A stretch of 7,801 bases of DNA from Candidatus Nomurabacteria bacterium RIFCSPLOWO2_01_FULL_41_12 (lineage in GTDB: Bacteria; Patescibacteriota; Minisyncoccia; Phycocordibacterales; UBA9973). Shown here piece after piece: positions 5,334-7,801 of this stretch (within the stretch, counting starts at the first letter, position 1; the number at the start of each line of letters is the position of its first letter). The translations under genes were made by a program, and so were the position numbers. The stretch is from positions 44,492 to 52,292 of the forward strand of contig MFUY01000030.1 of assembly GCA_001787035.1 (NCBI GenBank), read 5' to 3'. The notes under the pieces were generated by a model, which had not been told where the DNA came from, searched no databases, and saw only the letters and a program-made list of their open reading frames with translations.

Positions 5334-6044
5334 ATGCGAATAAAAATTCTATACGAAGACTCTGATATTTTGGCTATAAACAAACCTTCTGGTGTTTTGG
5401 TGCACCCCGTACCAGAGCATCCCAGTAGTAGAACAAAGTTCACTACGGGACAAAAAGCTCGGTACGGGGCAGGCCCCGATAAACAGAAAACTATTAGAGA
5501 TATCTTCGCTAAAAAATACCCCAAACTAGAAATAGTTCACCGCTTGGATAAAGAAACATCGGGCGTTCTGCTTCTTGCAAAAAACAAAAAAGCGCACGAA
5601 TTTTTGAAAAAGCAATTCCAGGGGAGAGAAGTAAAAAAAGTTTATAACGTAATTGTTTCAGGCAGAGTTAAGAATGACCACGGAATAATAAATAAGCCGA
5701 TTGGACGAAGCCCGAAAGATTTCCGTCGGTATTTATCAGGCCGTGGGGCAAGAGGGACTATGCGTGATGCTGAAACTTCATATAAAGTACTAAAACGATT
5801 AAAAGATTTTACTTTTCTCGAAGTCAGACCAAAAACAGGCCGGACGCATCAGATCCGGGTGCATATGAAGTTCATAAATCATCCGGTTGTTTGCGACTCT
5901 CTATATAATCCAAATGGTTCTTGCCCTAAAGGAATAAAACGTTTAGCCCTTCATGCACTTTCTATAGAGTTTAAGAACTTAAAAGGTAAAACCATAAAAA
6001 TAGAATCGCCATTGCCTAAAGAGTTTCAGAAAATGTTAAAATAA
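5334..6044 (+). CDS. RluA/RluD-family pseudouridine synthase with an in-frame inserted element
   Basis: The protein has 236 residues and converts specific uridines in rRNA or tRNA to pseudouridine. The N-terminus is the usual YEDSDILAINKPSGVLVHP (7-25) without an S4 RNA-binding domain. HRLDKETSG (69-77) carries catalytic D72; KKVYNVIVSG (101-110) and GRTHQIRVH (169-177) are the other family motifs. The start at 5334 gives the expected lead to the first motif, although it lies one base after tRNA-Arg, so the mRNA may be freed by tRNA 3'-end processing. Residues about 25-47 are foreign to the family: they are encoded by a 69-bp hairpin element, and without it the sequence would read LVHP followed by DKQKTIRDIF, the normal spacing before HRLD. 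The extra loop is away from the catalytic motifs and the frame is intact, so activity is probably retained (inference). The target site cannot be assigned from sequence. Confidence 0.9.
   Translation: MRIKILYEDSDILAINKPSGVLVHPVPEHPSSRTKFTTGQKARYGAGPDKQKTIRDIFAKKYPKLEIVHRLDKETSGVLLLAKNKKAHEFLKKQFQGREVKKVYNVIVSGRVKNDHGIINKPIGRSPKDFRRYLSGRGARGTMRDAETSYKVLKRLKDFTFLEVRPKTGRTHQIRVHMKFINHPVVCDSLYNPNGSCPKGIKRLALHALSIEFKNLKGKTIKIESPLPKEFQKMLK
5405..5473 (+). mobile_element. palindromic insertion element, copy 1 (69 bp, in frame)
   Basis: CCCCGTACC (5405-5413) pairs perfectly with GGTACGGGG (5461-5469). After a single bulged A, GAGC (5415-5418) pairs with GCTC (5457-5460). Nested inside, CCC, GTAGT and GAAC (5421-5434, separated by single bulged A bases) pair with GTTC, ACTAC and GGG (5438-5449) around an AAA loop. 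CAGG closes the unit at 5470-5473. Exactly 69 bases (23 codons) can be removed to restore a normal pseudouridine synthase. CCCCG also follows the right end, so the boundary can slide by five bases, or CCCCG is a target duplication. The right end is shared with a second copy at 6078-6111. The mobile-element identity is inferred from hairpin form, clean removal and two copies. Confidence 0.72.
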
Positions 6045-6048
6045 TCTC

Positions 6049-6135
6049 ATGGAGCCAGAGACAAAAAATTGCCAGAACCCCGAACGAAAGCGAAGCCTCA
6101 TACGGGGCAGGCTGCAAAAAAGTTATGGAGTATAA
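6049..6135 (+). pseudogene. displaced 5' end of the zinc-ribbon gene, now a 28-codon reading frame
   Basis: ATG 6049 lies four bases after the pseudouridine synthase stop, typical operon spacing. It reads MEPETKNCQN, then enters element copy 2 and stops at 6133-6135. The first ten residues look like the start of a zinc-ribbon protein. If bases 6079-6112 are left out, the frame continues as NCQNCKKVMEYKSQN straight into the main gene and gains a CxxC pair. The frame overlaps the start of the main gene (ATG 6125) by 11 bases, so it could couple translation to that start by re-initiation. A +1 slip on the A6 tract at 6116-6121 could also rejoin the frames, but I see no stimulatory signal. Whether a peptide is made is unknown. 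Confidence 0.6.
6078..6111 (+). mobile_element. palindromic insertion element, copy 2 (34 bp, frameshifting)
   Basis: The segment starts CCCCG (6078-6082) and ends CGGGGCAGG (6103-6111), the same ends and orientation as copy 1; TACGGGGCAGGC (6101-6112) is identical to 5463-5474. The ends CCCCG and CGGGG are complementary, but the interior pairs poorly, so this copy looks shortened or decayed. The boundary can slide by one C. Its length, 34, is not a multiple of three, and removing it fuses the upstream reading frame to the zinc-ribbon gene. In both copies the restored target has A before and C after the insertion point. Confidence 0.6.
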
Positions 6136-7801
6136 ATCTCAAAATGTGGTATGTCAGAATTGTAAAGGTTCATTTACGATTGAGCCAGAAGATTTTAATT
6201 TTTATGAAAAGATAAAAGTTCCAGCGCCGACCTGGTGCCCGGAATGCAGAATGATTCGGCGTCTAGCCTGTCACGGCTCGTGGTCTCTTTTTTGGCGTAA
6301 TTGTGACAAGTGCGGGAAACGTACATTGTCTATGTACCCAGCTTCCCAAAAAATCACTGTGTATTGTCAACCTTGTTGGTGGGGGGATACCTGGGACGGT
6401 ACAGAATATGCTATGGATTATGATTCAAATAAGCCATTTTTAGCGCAAGTAAAAGAACTTTCCGAAAAAACTCCATATCCGGCGCTTGAGACCACGTACC
6501 TGACTTTAAAAAATTGTGATTTTAGTAATTCTATAGGTTATTCTAAAAATTGCACCTTAGCGATTTGGGCAGATTATTGTGAGAATATTTATTTTTCTTC
6601 CATCTTAAACGAGGCCAAGGATACCGCTGATTCTTTAAGAATTTTTAGTTCTGAATTATGTTATGAGTCAATTGGACAACACAGATCTTATCGGGTTTTT
6701 TATTCACAGGAATGCGATGCGTGTACAGATGTGTGGTTTTCTCGTAATTGTTATGGGTGCATGAATTGTGTCGGCTGTGTGAATTTACGTGGTTCTTCTT
6801 ATAAAATTTTCAATGAGCAGTATTCTAAAGAAGAATATTTTAAAAAATTAAAAGAACTCAATCTTGACACTCGTTCCGGAATAAATGCGCTCAAAAAAGA
6901 GGCGGAAATATTTTGGAAAAAGTTTCCTTATCGTTTTTATATGGGGGACACATTTAATTTAAATGTTACCGGTGAATATGTCTATGGATCAAAAAATTCT
7001 AAAGAAATGTATAACTGCCAAGGCGCAGAGAATTGCAAATGGTGTCAGTTTATAACTGTTCGTCCAGCGAAAGATTGCTTTGATTATTCTGGCTGGGGTA
7101 ATGGTGCCGAACTCATTTATGAATGTATTAACGTGGGTGAAAATATAAGCAACTCAAAATTTTCCGGTTTTTGTTTTCCTGACGTAGTCAATACAGAATA
7201 CTGTTTGTGGTGTATTGCTTCAAAAAATAATTTTGGTTGCGTAAATTTAAAAAGGAAAAGTTATTCCATTTTAAATAAAGAGTATGGGAAAGTTGAGTAT
7301 GAAAAATTGAAAGCCCAAATCATTGAAGATATGAAAGTAAATCAATATATAGACGAAAAGGGGAGAGCTTGGCTTTATGGAGAGTTCTTTCAACCCGGTT
7401 TTAGTAAATTCGCCTATAACAATTCTAATGCCAATAAATTTTTCCCAAAAACAAAAGAAGAGGCATTAAAGTGTGGTTATACTTGGAATGATGAGGTAGA
7501 ACAGCAGGGAGATGCGACAATGTCAGGAGCCAATCTTCCGGAAACCATAAGTGAAGTGGACGATTCAGTTTTAAAAGAAATCATTTCTTGTACTACTTGT
7601 GAAAGAAAATATAAAATAGCTTCGCTTGAATTTGATCTTTTACGAAAAATGAATATGCCGCTTCCGGCGCGATGCCTGAAATGCAGGGAGAAATCTCGTT
7701 TTGATAAGCTTCAAATGCCGAAACTTTACGACCGCGAATGTATGAAATGCAGTAAGCCGATAAGGACCTCTTATGCGCCAGACCGACCGGAGATAGTTTA
7801 T
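6125..7801 (+). CDS. large cysteine-rich zinc-ribbon protein, CPR-type, function unknown (3' partial)
   Basis: From ATG 6125 the frame is open for 559 codons to the window edge. Residues 10-84 carry four CxxC pairs (C10/13, C38/41, C60/63, C81/84) around FTIEPEDFNFYEKIKVPAPT, which look like paired zinc ribbons. Residues 131-220 and 298-372 are cysteine-dotted repeat regions, each ending in CVNL...SY-I-N--Y-K-EY-KLK (218-243 and 372-397), a clear internal duplication. Residues 489-542 repeat the N-terminal module (CTTC, FDLLRKMNMPLPARCLKC, CMKC). The last residues YAPDRPEIVY match YPASQKITVY before the fourth CxxC, so one more CxxC and the end of the protein probably lie just outside the window. 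No membrane segment or signal is seen, so it should be cytoplasmic. I recall similar proteins as common in CPR genomes without assigned function; nucleic-acid or metal binding is inferred. The ancestral start was probably 6049, before insertion of element copy 2. Confidence 0.82.
   Translation, partial: MEYKSQNVVCQNCKGSFTIEPEDFNFYEKIKVPAPTWCPECRMIRRLACHGSWSLFWRNCDKCGKRTLSMYPASQKITVYCQPCWWGDTWDGTEYAMDYDSNKPFLAQVKELSEKTPYPALETTYLTLKNCDFSNSIGYSKNCTLAIWADYCENIYFSSILNEAKDTADSLRIFSSELCYESIGQHRSYRVFYSQECDACTDVWFSRNCYGCMNCVGCVNLRGSSYKIFNEQYSKEEYFKKLKELNLDTRSGINALKKEAEIFWKKFPYRFYMGDTFNLNVTGEYVYGSKNSKEMYNCQGAENCKWCQFITVRPAKDCFDYSGWGNGAELIYECINVGENISNSKFSGFCFPDVVNTEYCLWCIASKNNFGCVNLKRKSYSILNKEYGKVEYEKLKAQIIEDMKVNQYIDEKGRAWLYGEFFQPGFSKFAYNNSNANKFFPKTKEEALKCGYTWNDEVEQQGDATMSGANLPETISEVDDSVLKEIISCTTCERKYKIASLEFDLLRKMNMPLPARCLKCREKSRFDKLQMPKLYDRECMKCSKPIRTSYAPDRPEIVY

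Noticed and set aside
5404..5478. Hairpin at 5405-5469 as a transcription terminator or riboswitch
   Set aside because: It lies inside a reading frame between conserved motifs, has no T-run after it, and can be removed cleanly as a 23-codon insertion.
5237..5524. Minus-strand open frame of 95 codons
   Set aside because: It runs through the complement of tRNA-Arg and of the hairpin element and matches nothing recognisable.
6078..6112. Translational bypassing (byp-like hop) or a self-splicing intron at copy 2
   Set aside because: A hop needs matching take-off and landing triplets, but they are AAC and GGC here. At 34 bases the segment is far too short for a known self-splicing intron. A plain insertion with start relocation is simpler.
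6115..6122. A AAA AAG slippery heptamer for -1 frameshifting
   Set aside because: The heptamer is not in the zero frame of the 6049 reading frame, and the shift needed to reach the main frame is +1, not -1.
1..7801. TGA recoded to glycine, as in Gracilibacteria/Absconditabacteria
   Set aside because: No complete gene uses TGA as its stop, but no in-frame TGA occurs inside any family-matching gene either, so the standard bacterial code fits.
1..7801. CRISPR array, IS transposase gene or prophage genes
   Set aside because: No regularly spaced direct repeats, no transposase or phage-like protein is encoded in the window; the only mobile signals are the two short palindromic insertions.

Overview
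The window reads as AT-rich DNA from a Candidate Phyla Radiation bacterium (Patescibacteria, probably Parcubacteria-like). Reasons: very compact gene spacing, divergent PilM/PilN/PilO proteins, a stripped-down RuvX, and at the right edge a large cysteine-rich zinc-ribbon protein of a type I associate with CPR genomes (recognised from memory, not searched). No gene start has a convincing Shine-Dalgarno sequence, and several starts have a -10 box only 6-8 bases upstream, which suggests leaderless mRNAs. The standard bacterial code fits: all complete genes end in TAA or TAG and none has an internal TGA.

Layout. (1) 1-1403: the 3' part of an HMA/DsbD-like membrane protein and a membrane-anchored cupredoxin, which look like a small metal or redox pair. 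(2) 1444-2097, minus strand: a small polytopic membrane protein of unknown function lies behind tRNA-Ser(UGA). Behind a shared intergenic region, ruvX points the other way. (3) 2649-5145: a tight type IV pilus assembly cluster, pilM-pilN-pilO, followed by a small single-pass membrane protein. (4) 5129-7801: a sigma70-like promoter drives tRNA-Val(UAC), tRNA-Arg(UCU), an RluA/RluD-family pseudouridine synthase that starts one base after tRNA-Arg, and the cysteine-rich zinc-ribbon protein, which runs off the window.

The most unusual signal is a pair of short related insertions inside adjacent genes. Both start with CCCCG and end with TACGGGGCAGG. Copy 1 (69 bp, 5405-5473) is a long bulged hairpin inserted in frame in the pseudouridine synthase; removing it on paper restores the usual motif spacing (HP then DKQKTIRDI). 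Copy 2 (34 bp, about 6078-6111) lies near the start of the zinc-ribbon gene. Removing it fuses a 28-codon reading frame in frame to the main gene and creates a CxxC pair, so this copy appears to have frameshifted the 5' end and forced use of an internal start. Together they suggest a small hairpin-type mobile element that inserts into coding sequence, comparable in behaviour to Rickettsia palindromic elements or REP/RAYT-type elements. The zinc-ribbon protein itself has a clear internal duplication, with zinc-ribbon modules at both ends and two cysteine-rich repeat units between them.
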